NCBI GenBank assembly: GCA_963854835.1
Contig: OY978527.1
Coordinates: forward strand, 25,374,557 to 25,438,556
Length of the DNA: 64,000 bases
DNA from: Megamerina dolium
Lineage: Eukaryota; Arthropoda; Insecta; Diptera; Megamerinidae
Direction of reading: 5' to 3'
Shown here: piece after piece, positions 51,449-64,000 of the stretch
Layout of the letters: every line of letters starts with the position of its first letter
How positions within the stretch are numbered: the first letter of the stretch is position 1
Made by a program: the position numbers and the translations under genes
The notes under the pieces: generated by a model
Database searches by the model: none
Told to the model about the DNA's origin: nothing
Seen by the model: the letters and a program-made list of their open reading frames with translations, nothing else

Positions 51449-54400
51449 TGGTCTGGTGTCTAACTGCCTCAACCGGGTGGGGCTAGCGCAATCCTTGTTG
51501 AACTCATCGCAAGTCAACTCACTGGCTGTCATGTAGTTTGATCTGAGCGCTATATGATGATACCTTTATTTGTTAATGAGGGGTAGTCATATAGCTTGCT
51601 CTGCTTACTATGTGACGGCGCTTTCATTATTATTAATGGGGGCCCTCCATGTTTCGACCACCGGGCAACGTCCTCCTGGCACCCGCTGGGAGGCGGCTGA
51701 AGTGAGTGGCGAAAATCTCCTCGGTTAGAGGTTGTGCGTTGGGTTTGGGACCCGCCACATAAAAAAACTTGCCCAGTGAATAATATAAAAATACCTCGGA
51801 AATGGACTACCCCTTTTATTGATGACCCCCGCAAACGAAAAAAAGGACCATGATATGCACCTGGAATGTCTGGTCCCTTTATAGGGAGGAAATACTTTAT
51901 AGGGAAATACAGAGCTGACATCACCGCTCTCCAGGAAATGCTATGGACGGGACAGGGCTGCTCCAAAAGAGCGTCCTGTGACATCTACTACAGTTGCCAT
52001 GCTGAAAGGCACGAATTAGGATGTGGATTTTTTGTCAGCAAGAGACTACGACATCTTGTCTCACAGTTCACGCCTGTGAACGAACGGCTGGCCACAATCC
52101 GCATCAAAGCAAAATTCTTTAACATCAGCCTTATATGTGACCACGCTCCGACGGATGAGAAGGACAATGTGACCTAGGAGAGCTTCTTCTAGCGCCTCGA
52201 AGAAGCTTATGACCGCTGCCCCCGCCACGATATCAAAATCGTACTTGGCGACTTTAATGCCAGGGTGGTCAAGGAAGGTACCTTTGGTCCAACTGTCAGA
52301 AAATTCAGCCTCCACCAGAACACCTCCGATAACGGAATGAGGCTGATCGACTTCGCCGCAGCACGAAACATGGTAATTGGTGGTATCAGATTCTAGCATC
52401 TCGACATCCACAAAGCGACATGGCTGTCTCCAATCAAAGAACAAGAAACCAAATTGATCAAGTGGTGATTGACGGAAGGCATGCTTCCAGTGTGATGGAC
52501 GTGAAATCGATCCGTGGTGCCAACATCGACTCGGATCACTACCTTGTTGCAGCTAAGGTGCGCACACGTTTATGTGTCGCAAATAACAAGTCCCACACAT
52601 CAGGAGTGTCGCGACTCTACCGCAGAGAAAGAAGCCGCCTACAGAAGAACTCAGCGTGCAGGTGCAAAGCGAGCTATTAAGGAGCGGTATAGAGAGAAAA
52701 GGTGTGCAGAGAGACGTCTTTTCAGGCGCAAGAAGAGGGATTTGGAAAGACGCGAGTGTGAGGAGATAGAGATGTGTATCGACAAGAATGAGACTCGAAA
52801 ATTCTTCGAAAATATCAAGCGCCTGAGTGGAGGTTTAAATCCCGGAGCCTCTTCTTGTCGTGATGGAAATGGGAATCTGGTTACAGATGTACAGAGTGTA
52901 CTGAGCCTATGGAGAGAACACTTCTCCACGTTACTGAATGGCGAAGCTACGAATAATTCCGCTAGTGGAGGAGATTGCCCGAAAACCCCAATTACAGATG
53001 ATAGTGTTGCAGTTCCACCACCCGACTATGACGAGTTTTAAACGGTCATTTTAAGGCTGAAGAACAACAAAGCTGCAGGTGCTGATGGTCTGCCTGCCGA
53101 GTTGTTTAAGACCGGAGGCGATGAGCTGCTCGCCTGCATGCACCAGCTCGTAAGCAGAATATGGTCGGATGAAAGCATGCCTGATGATTGGAGGCTCAGT
53201 GTTCTCTGTCCTGTACATAAAATAGGAGACACCACAATTTGCGCCAACTACAGTGGAATAAGTCTCCTGAGTATCGCATACAAGGTCCTATCAAGCGTAT
53301 TGTGTGAAAGATTGAAGCCTATGCTCCACAACCTGATTGGACCTTATCAGTGTGGCTTCAGACCTGGTAATTCTACCTCGGCCAAATTTTCACACTGCGC
53401 CAAATCCTGGAGAAGAACCAAAAAAAAAAAATAGATCGACACACATCACTTATTTGTTGATTATAAAGCCGCTTTCGACAGTCCGGTAATGGATTACCTC
53501 TACGCAACAATGTCTGAGTTCGGTATTCCTGCAAAGCTTATTCGACTTTGTAGAATGAGTCTGCATAACTCCCGTTGTGCAGTGAAGATTGGGAACGGGG
53601 TTTCAGACAAGGTGATTCGTTATCGTGCGACTTCTTCAATCTTATTATGGAGAAAAGAGTACGAGCTGCTGATTTACGACATAATGGCACTATCTTCAAC
53701 AAAAGTGTCATGCTGTTAGCGTATTCCAACGATATTGACATAATCGGCATTAACACGCGAGCAGTCAGTGCAGCATTCTCTGAGTTGGAAAGAGAGACGC
53801 GTCGGATGGGTCTTACGGTGAACAAGGGCAGGACGAAGTATCTAGTGTCAACAAACAAAGAGTCCCGGCATCTTGGACTGTACGTCACTATTGACAACTA
53901 CGCTTTTGAAGTAGTAAGGGACTTTGTCTATCTTGGAACCAACATTAACAGCAGTAATGACGTCAGCCTGGAGATATTGCGAAGGATCACTCTTGCAAAC
54001 AGGTGCTACTTTGGGCTAAGTAAGCAATTGAGAAGACGGGCCCTCTCTCGAAGAACGAAAACTACACTCTACAAGTCTCTCATCATGCCTGTCCTAACAT
54101 ATGGCGCTGACGCCTGGACAATTTCCACCTCGGGTGAGCGAATGCTTGGAGTTTTCGAGAGAAAAGTCCTACGTAAGATCTTTGGACCTATTTGCGTTGG
54201 TGGCGAGTACCGAATAAGGTACAACCATGAGCTGTACGAGCTGTATGCCGATATTGACATAGTAAAGCGCATAAAAATCCAGCGGCTGCGCTGGCTAGAT
54301 CATGTCGAGCGAATAGAAGAACACGCTCCAGCTAAGAAGGTGTTATATTCGGAGCCCGCTGGAGGACGAAGCAGAAGAGGAAGACCTAACCTCCGGTGGA

Positions 54401-54543
54401 AAGACCAAGTACTGGAGAACCTGACGGCGCTTGGAATTTCTAACTGGCGCCAGCTAGCGAAGAACAGAGATGGATGGCGAAACATATTATATTCGGCCTA
54501 AATCGATATTCGGTTGTTATGGCCAGATAAGTAAGTAAGTAAG
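51449..54543 (+). mobile_element. RTE-1e, longest RTE-1 copy
   Basis: It runs from GC-richer 5' DNA (51449-51850, no ORF) through endonuclease and RT to the shared 3' end and TAAG repeats (54527-54543). It is the only copy with a long 5' leader, although its true 5' boundary is not proved. TA repeats flank it on both sides. Confidence 0.88.
51855..54501 (+). pseudogene. RTE-1e endonuclease-RT, many lesions
   Basis: Endonuclease text (CTWNVWSLYREE, ITALQEMLWTGQG, then GDFNARV in another frame, then [13 protein letters not shown]) has stops near 52174 and 52190. About 180 bases of linker are missing near 52592. RT blocks include NNKAAGADGLPAELFKTGG, NYSGISLLSIAYKVLS, CGFRPGNSTSAKF and RGFRQGDSLSCDFF. 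The catalytic box reads AYSNDIDI (53719-53739), so the first Asp is Asn. The last frame (53575-54501) is open for 308 codons. Confidence 0.9.
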
Positions 54544-55560
<1,017 letters not shown>

Positions 55561-55589
55561 ATTAAAAAACTTTAAAAAATGAGAGTTGT

Positions 55590-56830
55590 AGATGCTCCAA
55601 CTGCCAAGAATTTGGTCACTCTAGGGGTTATTATACACTACCGACCGTGTGTGTGATTTATGGTAATTTGCACACTTCTAAATGTGATAAGCCAACTCAA
55701 TTCTAGCGCCAGAAAATGCAATAAATGTGGGGGGTGTCACACGGGCGATTTCTTAAAGTAGATTAACATATTCTCAAAACATCAATTATAAATACTGCCA
55801 ATACTAGTGGAGCCATTCCTTCAAATTTCTCGCAACGATCGACTGTTGCAAGCTTTCTAAAAGACAACCAACCATTTGTTCCAAAATGAAATGAAATGTA
55901 TCCTAGCAACTTGGAACAAACAATTCAAACGCTTGTTGTTAGCATTAATCAGTTTATGAGCGGTATGCAAGGATAATGCAAGACCTCTTAAGAAGCGCTC
56001 CTAAATAAATTATGAACACGATCATGTTATGTCATTGGAATGCAATCGGCCTAGGGCAACATAAAGTGGAACTGGTAAGATTTTTGATGAAGAACAAAAT
56101 AGATATTATGTTAATTTTTGAAACGCACCTCACACAAAAGAAACTTTTTAAGATCTTGAGATATAAACTCTATGATACTAAGCATCCGAGAGCTAAAGCA
56201 TGCAGTGGAACTGGCTTTCTAATTAAAAACAGAATTAAACACTGTAACTTGGAAGAAGTTTGTGAGGACTATCTGCAATCAACATCTATCTGTTTGGAAG
56301 AGTTTGGTGAAAAAATTATAATATCCGCTATTCATTGTCCTCCTAAATTTAATACGACTGAGGAACAATTCTAGGACTTCTTTAAAAGACTTGGTGATAG
56401 ATTTCTTGTGGCAAGAGATTTTAACTGTAAACTCAAACTGTAATTTCTTCCAGAGGAAGGAGACTCTTTGATGCTATCATGAGTACTCAACTTGATGTTA
56501 TATAGGATAGGAGGAAGATTTAAGATATTATTGATTTTGGAGTCTTCAAAAATGTTAACAAATATAGAATAATTGCGGTAGCATCACTGGATCTTTCATC
56601 GGACCACATTCCAACAATTCTGACAATTATAGCCTCGTCCAACAAATTTCTGCAATAATTTAAATTTTGAAAACACCAAAGCGCATATATCCAGCTGCTG
56701 TGCTCCTTATAAAATGGTAGCTTCATAGATGCTGCAGTCCACAATCTATCAAATCTAATTACCTTAGCTATGCATTCGGTAATACTCAAACAGTCTTGCC
56801 GTAGTACAGAAAGAAAGTAATACAATTTTT
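55590..56830 (+). pseudogene. Jockey-type element, ORF1 end and endonuclease
   Basis: Knuckles CSNCQEFGHSRGYYTLP and CVIYGNLHTSKC (one Cys lost) precede an ORF2 start at 56012: MLCHWNAIGLGQHKVELV, FETHLTQKKLF, ACSGTGFLIKNRIKH, SAIHCPPKFN. Stops follow from 56374. Endonuclease text can be traced to SSDHIPTIL near 56605 and linker text to about 56800. It is related to Jky-1 at perhaps half of positions. The next expected block, QKRRLRRLWQEHRSP, is found at 61390, so the element was split. Confidence 0.72.
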
Positions 56831-58100
56831 GGCAGAAATTATGAAAAACTTACTAAACGCCACAACTGCTATCAACATTGCACATTTTTGGTTTGGGCTT
56901 ATTTATACTATATGTAAGTCGAACTTTGTTGCAAACTATAACGTTTTTACATTTACTTAATTGTGTTTTATATTGTAAAAATAATAGTAGTAGGAGCAGT
57001 AATAGTGGAAGTAAGTAGTAATACACATTCCTTATATAATCGTTTGATAGCCAAACGATAACGAAATCGTTTGATAACGAAACAGCACATAAGAACGATG
57101 GTAACTCTACTTGAGCATAGCTTGATGTCTTTAAGGGGGGAGTAAGGCATAATTTGAAATAAAAAACACTTTTTTCTCTGATTTTTTACGGAGATACAGC
57201 TTAAGCAAATTTATTCAAACTTTTTTTTAATTATAAAGCATCATCTAGAGAATATTAAGCTAAATTTTCGTAATGAAATATTGAAAAATAAGCCGGTGAC
57301 AGAGCATTTCCCAAAACGTCTTTTGAAAAATACGTTGTTCGGTGAACACGATAACTCGGCGTAGAATTATCTGAAATCAAAAATGTTGGTCAATTTACTT
57401 AAAGTATGAGTTAATTCTCCCCTCTCCGTCGTTGTTGAGTTATCATTTTCGTTTTTCAATACTTCGTAGCCTATTTAAGCAAAAAACGCGATTTCCGCTA
57501 TTTTTTAGGTGACAAACTACCTTAATATGAAAATGGAAAAATTTAATAACGGAGTTAGACATTTTATACCAAAAAAGTATGTTTCGAGTTTGAAAAGAAT
57601 CGGTGGAGTAGATTTTGCAGGATCGTGTTCACGGACTTCGAAAAATTGGTTTTCAGAAAAACGTTTGAAGTTTTTTTTTCTCAAAAAGTGAGAAAATTTT
57701 TTTTTTTTGTAACTTACACTGAATTATCTATCCCAGGTCCATAAAGTATGTTCCCGGCAGCAATCTCGTTGTCTTGGAAAATGAAAAAGGAAAAAATCGA
57801 TTTTCCCAATCTGCTTATCCTCCCGTTTGTGTAAAAAAGTATGAGAAATTATGTTGTGCTCTTCGTCCGTTCTTCGACTTTCATGGTGCCTCTTGGTTGC
57901 TTTCCTCATCTAGCACTCAAATGCGCCAAGTTGGCTCATCAGGGCAAAGGCTCCTGGAGTTACTTTGCCTATTACTGCTATACATACTTAACATATGAAT
58001 TTTTCGTTTTGCAAGAGGTAGGAATAAGTCAATTTACAAGAAAAATATTAGTTGCTGTTAGGTCAGATTAAGAAGTTATTTTGGCTGCTTTCTCTCTGAG
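56831..58100. other. Inserted DNA of unknown class
   Basis: TTAAGGGGGG at 57131 resembles the end of the MITE candidate at 59288 (TTAAGGGGG), but no opposite end was found. Runs of A and T and short frames only; no domain. Confidence 0.4.
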
Positions 58101-58137
58101 AGGACGCAATTAGGCCAGTAAGGCCTAATTGCGTCCT
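58101..58137. repeat. Perfect 16-bp hairpin
   Basis: AGGACGCAATTAGGCC (58101-58116), loop AGTAA, then the exact complement (58122-58137). It abuts the 3' end of SINE-1 copy 4. Perfect arms suggest a recent origin. Confidence 0.95.
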
Positions 58138-58436
58138 TAATTGAGCTTCTCTTGCAATACAGTTGTGAGTGTTAAATTTGGACACTATTACAAGGAACCT
58201 AGTTATATTAGACGGTTCCGAACAGCAGAACCCTTGTGACATCACTTTGTCACAGAGCTCTTTAAGAAGCAGTTTTCATTGCAAATTGTTACAACCGGAA
58301 AAATTGTCAACTACTACCGACAACTTTCGAAAGAAAAATTTTTTCAATATGAAAGCTGCCTCAGCTGGGATTTGAACCCACAACCTACGGACCAGAAGGC
58401 CAACGCACTAACCACTGAGCCACGGCACCCACTAGT
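58138..58436 (-). mobile_element. SINE-1 copy 4
   Basis: In minus sense it begins GGGTGCCGTGGCTCAGTGG with A box GGCTCAGTGG (one base off) and B box GGTTCAAATCC (one extra base). The body is more diverged than in copy 1 but collinear, including the block TTGTGACAAAGTGATGTCAC. Its 3' end is replaced by the hairpin. Confidence 0.85.
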
Positions 58437-59287
58437 TGCTTTTAACTTTACTTCAAATTAACTGATTACCACATTCTCAAAAAAATCGACTTGTAGCAAT
58501 TTTCAAAATACCAGTTCATATGTGAAATTTTTATGTTTAAAATTAAATTATATGTTTATTCATTTATATTTAAAAATTTTTAGGTAAAGGATTTTTAATT
58601 ACGTACTATAAATGCACTTGACGTTCATTTCTCTTTGAAGATGTATTTTAAGCTACTAATTATTACTTTTATTGTAATTTCAATTTAGTTATACATTTCT
58701 AATATTGACAATTTTATACTCTATACTCATATTCAAGGGTATATTAATTTCGGTCAGATATTTGTAGCCCCTTGAGGGAGCCTACGAAGATATAAAAAAG
58801 TGAGTGTGTTCTTCATCAGCGTAACCTTCATAGTCGCTTTAAAGATATCCGTCTGTCTATCACTTGGCTGATTGCCAATATTTTAACAAATGTTGAGATA
58901 TTTGACGAAATTCGGCATCAGTTACCTATGGTCCAAGATGCTATTGAAAATGATTATGATCGGTCAATTGTCCCACCTACACTAGCAAAGGAATATGAAC
59001 ATAGGGAGAATTAATTCATTAGATTTTTATATGTAGCTATCTTCAATTTTGTGAATTTCCAAAAAAAATACAAAAACACGTGAGTCAAAATATGGTGGGT
59101 ATCATGTATTGGTAAATCACACCGACGTGAGACCAAAGTTTTAAAAAATGGGAGAAGAATCGCTTAATAGGCCCACTTTTGTCAATCTGTCACCCCATCA
59201 ATATTTTGAAGTCAATATTCTTCTGGAAAATGCTCATCCCCTATCTTCATTTCTTATGGGAGTTCTTCTACAAAATTTTCGCTTTAA
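58437..59287. other. Unassigned DNA
   Basis: No gene or repeat recognised; a few short frames only. Confidence 0.4.
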
Positions 59288-59996
59288 GGGGGTCCACCTG
59301 TGTGAGCGCGGTATTTCGAACGCTTTTTCGGGAATTTTCGTTAGGAGAACTAATTCGAAAATAAGAATAAGTTTTACGTTATTTTGAAGGTTTGTGCTTA
59401 TATTTCAATAGTAAATTTTTCCAATAGTGTAATCCAAAGGCTTGTACTCATTAAGGGCGTTCAAAGTGACCCCTTCAAAATGAAATACCGAAATTGTGGG
59501 CAATATTCCGCTCGAACCAGTTATCTAAAACGCAAAAAGTAAAGAAAATCTTAATTCTGTTTATATCGTTGAGGTACTGACGTAGGATTTTGATGAAATT
59601 TTAAAAATTGAAGAAATGGCAGTTGTTTTTACAAAAATTATTCGTTTTCATGCTTTTTTTCGATATAAAAACTGCTGTAAAATTAAAAAAAAAGAATTTC
59701 GAAAAACCGCTACGTGGGTACCTTCAGTTATCTGTATTAATGAGTCTGTCAAAATTTCAAGTAAATCGGTTAAGTAGTTTTTTTTATTCCTGCCCACAAA
59801 ATTCAAAAATATGGTTTCGTTAAAAACGCTTTCAAAGTTTGGAAACACAACAAAACTTTGTATTATAGACTCACATTTAATCTGCAATACCAGGACCAGA
59901 AACTTCCCCTTCCTCATCCTGTAGAAGCTCTCGTTAAAGATGCGAAAAAAGTAAAAAAAAATCGATTTTACGAAAATTTTACACAGGTGGACCCCC
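59288..59996. mobile_element. MITE candidate flanked by TTAA
   Basis: GGGGGTCCACCTGTGT at 59288 and its exact complement ending at 59996 form 16-bp terminal inverted repeats. TTAA stands on both sides (59284-59287, 59997-60000). Length 709 bp, no transposase, short frames only. TTAA duplication is the piggyBac hallmark, but the G-run terminus differs from the CCC-type ends usual there. Only one copy is seen here, plus a possible single end at 57131. Confidence 0.72.
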
Positions 59997-60111
59997 TTAA
60001 TAAAATTTGTTCGTTCCACTCCTAGAAGTCGCACCATAGAGGGAGAAAATGTATGACAGACTGTATACAATTTTTAATTCTGGAACATACTTACCCTCTA
60101 TCTCTATCATT

Positions 60112-60565
60112 AGGGTATCTCATTATCATCATATATGACCATTACAACCCGTTATCGAGTTACGGCCAACCTCAGTAGCTTCTTCTCTGTTTTGCGCGCG
60201 CCTTCTCTAATCAGTTGCACCAAGCGCATATAGGTTTTCCGCGATCTGGTCCTTCCATCGGAGGCATGGCCTTCCCCTTCTTTGTCGTTCAACGGTTTCC
60301 GCTTTAAACACCTTTTTCGCAGGAGCTTCTTCATATATACGCGCAACATGCCCTAGCCACCGCAGACGCTGAATAGTGATGCGTTGGACTATGTTAATGT
60401 CATCGTATGCTCGAACAGTTCGTGGTTCATTCGAATACGATAGTCTTCACCGACGCGAACAGAACCGAAGATCTTGCGAAGAATCTTTCTCTCGAACACC
60501 CCAAGCGTGGCTGCATCGGTCTGCGACGCAACCCATGCTTCCGCAACATTATCTCCGTCCCGTTA
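60112..60565 (-). pseudogene. Second RTE family, 3' fragment
   Basis: The minus strand reads GVFERKILRKIFGSVRVGED, YRIRMNHELFE, IQRLRWLGHVARIYEEAPAK and RRGRPCLRWKDQIAENL, parallel to the end of RTE-1 but clearly diverged. The 3' end is TTGTAATGGTCATATATGAT with ATGATAATGA repeats as tail. It is 5' truncated at about 60565. Confidence 0.85.
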
Positions 60566-61025
60566 TAGGGTGGCCCTACGAATTATTATAAAAACAGTTG
60601 AAAATCGACAAATAACTGCATAGCCTCTTTAAGAAAGCTGCCATAGAAAATGAACTAAATGCAAATCGGCAAATAGCCACAAAACTACCCAGAGATTGAA
60701 TTTAGTAAATCAAATATAAGGCCGGGTTCTATTAATGTTTCTTTCATAAATTTTTTGCAAACGTTTTTATCAAATTAGTCCTAACCGTTCCTACGGCGCC
60801 CAAAAGCGGGTGACCAGCCCCATCCATTAGTTTGTTTTCCTGTCACATTTCCTTAATTGATCTTTTTTGTAAGTTTGTTTTCGTTGATTTTTAATTGTTT
60901 TGTTCGTTTTTAAAATTATTGCTATCGAACAACCATGTCTTTATAATTTAATTTCATTTAATTGTACGAATTGCTATAATTTCAATCATCTATTTATTAT
61001 GTACGTATTTTTTTATACATTTTTA
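60566..61025. other. Unassigned DNA
   Basis: No gene or repeat recognised. Confidence 0.4.
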
Positions 61026-61372
61026 TATGTGGCACTTAAAGCCTCGAAAGGTTCGTTGGCCGAGCTTCTCTTCCATTACTGTTGTGCGTGTTAAATTTTA
61101 GACAATATTAGAAGGAACCTACTTATTTTAGCCGGTTCCGAACGGCAGAATTCTCGCGACATCACTTTGTACTCAGAGCTTTGTCACAGAGTTCTCTTAG
61201 AAGCTTTTCCATTTCAAATTGTTACTGCCGAAAGAATTGTCAATTGCTTGCCAACAGGTGGATACAGTTCGAAAGAAAAATCATTTCGATATTAAATTTA
61301 TGCTCCACCCGGGATTGAACCCACGGCCTACGTATCAGAAGACCAACACACTAACCACTTAGCACAGCACCT
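61026..61372 (-). mobile_element. SINE-1 copy 5, full length
   Basis: Collinear with copy 1 over its whole length, from the tRNA-like head (near 61372, A box decayed; B box GGTTCAATCCC kept) to the end TTTAAGTGCCACATA at 61026, followed by AAAAATG in minus sense. It lies against the resumed Jockey coding at 61376. Confidence 0.88.
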
Positions 61373-61375
61373 GGT

Positions 61376-61905
61376 AGATATCTTAAATACTCAAAAAAGA
61401 AGACTTAGACGATTGTGGCAAGAACACAGATCACCGAGAAATAAAAAATTATTGGTTGAAGCAACTAAAAAACTAGGTAATTTTTTAAAAATGCGCAATG
61501 AAAAAAGTAGCACCTTAATCTTCAGGTACAGCCGGATATGCCAATTCGCTTGCCAGATGGCAACTGGGCAAGAAGTGATACCGAAAAAGGAACTAATTTT
61601 GTGGATGACATGACGAAAATATTTGTGCCCAACACGTCCACACTGAAAACGCAACTGCCAACATTACTGCCAAACCCACGATTGTCACAAATTACTATGG
61701 TCCCAAAGCCTGGCAAAGATAATACCAAGGTTGAATTATAAAGACCAATAAGTTTACTTCCCGTACTTTCAAAATTATTTAAATATCTTCTTTTATCTAT
61801 CATTAACCCAATTTTGTCGGACTTACTCAATATACCAGACCACCAATTTGGCTTTAAAGCGCAACACAGCTGAACAGGTACATCGCATCGCCTCTGATAT
61901 TAGAA
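61376..61905 (+). pseudogene. Jockey-type ORF2, RT start (continues 56830)
   Basis: Reading QKRRLRRLWQEHRSPRNKKL, then MPIRLPDGNWARSDTEKGTN, then MVPKPGKDNTK with a stop, RPISLLPVLSKLFKYLL and PDHQFGFKAQHS. These are the linker and first RT blocks in the same order as Jky-1b (24860-25620), but with about 200 codons deleted between the QLPTLLPNP and MVPKPGK blocks. The order picks up just where 55590-56830 leaves off. Confidence 0.75.
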
Positions 61906-62331
61906 TTATTGATCCACTCCTCGAATTTAAGTTTCATTACTCCAGAAATCGCCTCTCGAGGATCAAACAATTAATTGTATTTGCTAATTATATTGTCCAA
62001 ACATACTAATTCCCACTTCCATAAAAAATTAGCACAATAAAACTGAAAATATCAAATATCTCCAGGAATCTTCCTTAGAGCAGTGAAATATAAACGCTGA
62101 CGCTCATAAATTTTGTTTCTTTAATATTTCATCTGAGCCTACTTACATAATATTTTCACCGCTTATGACTCACCTATAAAATTGAGGGTTTTGTAAAAAA
62201 CTTAAAAAGTAGGCGGGTGTAAATCAGAAATTTCTTGATGCTTCCTTGGGGAGAATACTATAATTGATCTAAATGCAGTATTTTTCTTTGAGATCGGTAG
62301 TCAATAATTTTATCCATACAATTTAACACAC

Positions 62332-62377
<46 letters not shown>

Positions 62378-64000
62378 TTTTTCAATGGAATGCCCTCCTA
62401 ACTTCTTCATAGTTTGAATGTTTCTCATAAGATAAGCTATAGGAAATAAGTACAAATAATTTAATATTTTGATTACTGGAGATCCAGCATGAAAACAAGT
62501 AAGGGATTAAAGAACTATTTGTTCAAATATTTCAATTACGCAGAATGTAAGGAACAATAGAACAATAGTATCATAATTGAGGCAAGCGGCTGTTCATATT
62601 TTTGTAGCTCGCCGTTATTATACGAAATGTTTATATGAATTAAATTAAATATATTGTAAAAACACCGTCTTAATTAGAAACTAGCAGCAGTGGTAATAAC
62701 AGATAGAACCTCAAGGAATTGTAACAACGAGGTCATGCACTGAATGAATATTTGGTACGAGTATGTACAAATTATTCGTGTGACAATCTAATGAAGAGAG
62801 AAGAAGAGTCCATAAGATCATCATCATAGACATCATTATTGTCATCGTCATCTCATAATAGTCGTCTATATGATAATTGAAAATGAAAATGTTATAAATT
62901 GAGTCGTACTTTGGCATATAGTGTATGCATGGTAAGAATACATATATGTGAATACAAGCACACAAATGTGTATACATAAGTCGATGATACGCGAACTAAA
63001 CGTATTGAGTCATTAGTCGAAAGCATATGAGTACTAACCCGCACATAGAAATACACTTAACGTATTCTTTGTCGTGACATCATAAACAAGTGCCTTAGTA
63101 CCTCACATATAGGTAGATGTTGCATTCATACATTATATATGAAGCACTCGTATATTATCACACATTTATTAAAGAATTGAACAGTTGAATGATATTCCTC
63201 TTTGCTATATACGTACTAAGGATTTGTAGGTGCGGAAGGCTGTATGTCTGCCAATGTAGATTAGATGTTACTAATAAAATTTTAGATATGAATACATGTT
63301 CATGTCGTTGTTACATTCATACTTATAGGTTTATGCATTTGTACTTCAATTGCTATCGATCTGATCAGAAACATGATAGTTACGGGTTTTCAAGCTTGCT
63401 TGGCGATTTCTGCCTGCATTTAGGCGTCGATTCTCTTTAGGATAATGATTGAATAGAAATAACAAGGACATATTTGTTCAGTCCAAGTTTCACACACGCA
63501 CAGGAAGATATGAAGTTAGGCTATGTCTGGGACCAATTAAGTAAATAAGATAGGTTAAATTGTTAATTGTCAAGTCAGCAATAACTCTTTGTGATGTTCC
63601 GTGATTTTTAGCCACTATTTTCCATAACTCATTCTTCCCCACTACCAGAAGCCACTGACAGATTCGAGATCTTTCTTATGTTAGCAAAAACTCTTGTGTT
63701 GTGTTTTGTGTGATTTCTGCTACTATTTCTCATAAACCATTCTTAACCAAAACCAGAATCCACGGATCGATGTTAAACTTTTTATCTACTATACTGTCCT
63801 TCCAGTTTTTTTTGCTTTAGTCCTTTGGACAATGATGTGTTGACGGAGGGCTTTTTGTATATTTTTCCATCTCTTAAATCCACCTCTAGTTCTAACTCTA
63901 TCCTTTAAGCAATCTTAAATCTAGTTTACTATATGCTGTGAGATTATAATAAATGGTTGATCTAGTGAACCCTTGGGAGTGCCAAAGTGCAGAGGATGAT
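61906..64000. other. Unassigned DNA to window end
   Basis: A (TA)n tract lies at 62336-62369 and a CATCAT-like imperfect run at 62818-62855. Frames at 62711-62977 (minus) and 63189-63440 (plus) have no recognisable domain. No transposon was identified. Confidence 0.5.

Noticed and set aside
62818..62855. CRISPR-like or tandem repeat
   Set aside because: It is a short imperfect CAT-rich run without repeat-spacer structure.

Overview
This is a stretch of insect nuclear DNA, very probably from a higher fly. It is AT-rich, has a spliced UDP-glycosyltransferase gene of insect type, and carries I, Jockey, LOA, RTE, Tc1, mariner and pogo families typical of Diptera. Species cannot be fixed from the sequence; a tephritid-like fly is only a guess. 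Nothing bacterial or plasmid-like is present, and no CRISPR array or rRNA was seen.

The window holds one convincing host gene, the UDP-glycosyltransferase on the minus strand (two exons, 41748-42681 and 43588-44282). Almost everything else that can be recognised is transposable-element DNA in nested layers. Names used below are local nicknames: RTE-1 (copies a-e), Jky-1 (copies a, b), Tc1-Y (1-3), Tc1-X, Tc1-Z, Pogo-1, Mar-1 and SINE-1 (1-5).

Layout. 0.4-10.2 kb: an old I-clade retrotransposon on the plus strand, broken into pieces by RTE-1a (minus), by a 3.4 kb block containing a LOA-type element (minus), and by a (TA)n array plus a Tc1/mariner fragment. 10.5-16.0 kb: a decayed Jockey-like fragment (minus), Jky-1a (plus), RTE-1b (plus). 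16.1-16.8 kb: a Tc1 relic. 18.1-22.1 kb: a decayed Gypsy-type LTR retrotransposon, interrupted in its integrase by Tc1-Z. 22.1-26.8 kb: Jky-1b, nearly full length with two overlapping ORFs. 26.8-31.6 kb: mostly unassigned DNA with RTE-1c and Mar-1. 31.6-34.6 kb: RTE-1d, whose 5' part is inverted relative to its 3' part. 34.6-41.6 kb: a chain of SINE-1 and TA-target DNA transposons joined by (TA)n tracts. 41.7-44.3 kb: the glycosyltransferase gene. 45.1-46.8 kb: Tc1-Y3. 47.9-55.6 kb: Jockey ORF1 scrap, Pogo-1, a Tc1 terminal fragment, RTE-1e, SINE-1 and a Jockey 3' end. 55.6-61.9 kb: a Jockey element split by 4.5 kb of inserted DNA holding two SINE-1 copies, a TTAA-flanked MITE candidate and a second RTE family. 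61.9-64 kb: nothing recognised.

How the parts relate. The autonomous retrotransposons seen are all broken. Several DNA transposons are close to intact: Pogo-1 and Tc1-X each appear to have a single in-frame stop, and each Tc1-Y copy a single frameshift. SINE-1 has textbook tRNA A and B boxes and shares a body segment and a short 3' motif with RTE-1, suggesting RTE machinery moved it. All homology statements rest on reading translated sequence against remembered family features; no database search was run.
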